A stretch of DNA of 6,672 bases, taken from Acidobacteriota bacterium (lineage in GTDB: Bacteria; Acidobacteriota; Terriglobia; UBA7540). Below the pieces are notes generated by a model. The model ran no database searches. It worked only from the letters and a program-made list of their open reading frames with translations, and was not told where the DNA came from. Position 1 is the stretch's first letter. Each line of letters opens with the position of its first letter. The translations under genes were made by a program, and so were the position numbers. Location: the NCBI GenBank assembly GCA_021789565.1, contig JAJYJL010000465.1, positions 1-6,672 of the forward strand. The letters are read 5' to 3'. Positions 5,420 through 6,672 of this stretch are shown here, piece by piece.

Positions 5420-6672
5420 ATGGCAAGTGCAAGTGGGTCATTAGGATCAGTTCTTCGATTTGGTGCCTTTGAATTAGACCTCCGCTCATGTGAACTGCGC
5501 AAATCGGGCGTATTCGTCCGTTTGCCGCTTCAGCCCTCCAGAATTCTCGTCCTGCTCGCCAGTCGCGCGGGCCAGGTTGTCACCCGCGAGGAAATTCGCC
5601 AGCAAATCTGGGGCGAAGAAACCTTTGTGGATTTTGAACAGGGTCTCGGTCATTGCATCCGGCAGATCAGGACTGCGCTGGGCGACAACGCCGACAATCC
5701 GCGTTTTATCGAAACTTTGACACGGCGGGGTTACCGCTTTATCGCGCCGGTGGAAGCAGTGACGGCGCCGCTGGAGCGCAGGCCTCGCGCGTTCCGGATC
5801 ATCCTGCCCGGCGCCGCTTTGATTGCAGCCGTCCTGGGCGGACTGCTTGCTTTCAACGTCTACGTCCTGGGCGGGAGGCTCTTTCAGTGGGGCAGGGCTC
5901 TTCCGAAAATCAAATCGATTGCCGTCCTGCCGCTTGAAAACCTTTCCGGCGACAAGAGTCAGGACTACTTTGCCGAGGGGATGACGGAAGAGTTGATCAC
6001 CGACCTCGGGCGCATTCGCGCCTTGCGGGTCATCTCGCGCACTTCGGTGATGCAGTACAAGGGGACCAGGAAGCCGTTGCCGCAGATCGCACGGGAACTC
6101 AACGTAGACGCCGTGCTGGAGGGGGCCGTGCTTCTCTCCGGGGACCGGGTACGGATCACCGTGCAGCTGGTTCGAATCAACCCCGAGCGCCAGGTGTGGG
6201 CCGAGTCCTACGATCGCAGCCTGCGCGATGTCCTGGCGCTGCAAAGCGATGTGGCTATGGCAATCGCCCGTCATGTCCGGGCTGAGTTTGTACCTCAGGA
6301 ACGGGCCCGGATCGCGGCCCCAAACCCGATTAATCCTCAGGCTTACACTGCGTATCTCAAGGGCATATACGAAAGGGAAAAGAACAACGGCCAGGGTTAT
6401 GACAAAGCAGTCGAGTATTTCCAGCAGGCAATAACGCTGGACCCGGACTATGCCCTGGCGTACTCGGGACTGGGAAACACCTACGCCGCCATGGCGAACG
6501 GCGAGTTCGTGTCACCGCAGGAGGCCTATCCCAAGGCGAAGGCCGCGGTAATGCGGGCGTTGGAGATCGACAGCGCGCTTCCCGATGCGCACAACAGGCT
6601 GGGCTGGATAAAATTCCGCTATGACTGGGATTGGCGGGGCGCAGGCGAGGAGATCCGTCGGGCCATTGAACT
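5420..6672 (+). CDS. Membrane-anchored winged-helix regulator with TolB-like domain and TPR repeats (CadC-like), 3' end cut by window edge
   Basis: My translation from ATG 5420 is open for 417 codons to the right edge. Domain order: an OmpR/PhoB-type winged-helix DNA-binding domain at about 12-110, with the recognition-helix and wing signature from FEQGLGHCIRQIRTALGD to TRRGYRFIAPV; a basic linker and one transmembrane segment at about 125-150; a TolB/FlgO-like domain at about 163-290, beginning KSIAVLPLENLSGD and including YFAEGMTEELITDL; then TPR repeats from about 325 (YDKAVEYFQQAITLDPDYALAY), running off the window. This is the CadC-like one-component layout: cytoplasmic DNA-binding head and sensory or scaffold region across the membrane. 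Such proteins are abundant in Acidobacteriota. No phosphoacceptor receiver domain is present. AGGA at 5412-5415 is a close but acceptable ribosome site. Ligand and target genes are unknown. Confidence 0.92.
   Translation, partial: MASASGSLGSVLRFGAFELDLRSCELRKSGVFVRLPLQPSRILVLLASRAGQVVTREEIRQQIWGEETFVDFEQGLGHCIRQIRTALGDNADNPRFIETLTRRGYRFIAPVEAVTAPLERRPRAFRIILPGAALIAAVLGGLLAFNVYVLGGRLFQWGRALPKIKSIAVLPLENLSGDKSQDYFAEGMTEELITDLGRIRALRVISRTSVMQYKGTRKPLPQIARELNVDAVLEGAVLLSGDRVRITVQLVRINPERQVWAESYDRSLRDVLALQSDVAMAIARHVRAEFVPQERARIAAPNPINPQAYTAYLKGIYEREKNNGQGYDKAVEYFQQAITLDPDYALAYSGLGNTYAAMANGEFVSPQEAYPKAKAAVMRALEIDSALPDAHNRLGWIKFRYDWDWRGAGEEIRRAIE

Noticed and set aside
5486..6274. Long minus-strand open frame of 262 codons
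   Set aside because: It is antisense to the winged-helix/TolB/TPR gene, whose domains are unmistakable. Long antisense frames are common opposite GC-rich genes.

Overview
The window is GC-rich outside one AT-rich patch. It looks like part of a chromosome from a free-living soil or environmental bacterium, most likely an acidobacterium or a relative. That placement is an inference from gene content: a winged-helix/TolB/TPR regulator of the kind multiplied in Acidobacteriota, and an exported HELGHLLLG-type putative zinc protease that I associate with that phylum. No sequence search was possible.

Layout, left to right. (1) 1-823, minus: an enoyl-CoA hydratase/isomerase (crotonase) family gene, cut by the left edge just before its stop codon. 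(2) 943-1434, plus, divergent from it: an exported thioredoxin-like protein whose frame is crossed by one TGA (1147-1149), exactly at the first catalytic Cys position of the WCxxC motif. An extended imperfect hairpin follows at once (1151-1188). I read this as a selenocysteine codon with a bacterial SECIS element, giving a 163-residue UxxC selenoprotein; this is the main discovery of the window. (3) 1460-1684, plus, and 1681-1884, minus: a HicB-like antitoxin and a HicA-like toxin arranged tail to tail, their stop codons overlapping in one TTAA. (4) 1926-3941, minus: mnmG (gidA), a tRNA wobble-uridine modification enzyme, 41 bases upstream of hicA on the same strand.

(5) 3942-4361: non-coding, with a possible mnmG promoter, a tRNA-3'-end-like scrap and an AT-rich island with small inverted repeats. 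(6) 4362-5060, minus: an exported putative zinc metalloprotease. (7) 5061-5419: a divergent intergenic region with a good sigma-70 type promoter for the next gene. (8) 5420-6672, plus: a membrane-anchored winged-helix regulator with a TolB-like domain and TPR repeats, cut by the right edge.

The genes do not form one pathway. mnmG and hicA may share a transcript, as may the selenoprotein and hicB, which are 25 bases apart with no visible terminator. If so, the two transcripts converge on the toxin-antitoxin overlap. The selenoprotein call implies that the organism carries selA, selB, selC and selD elsewhere; none is in this window.
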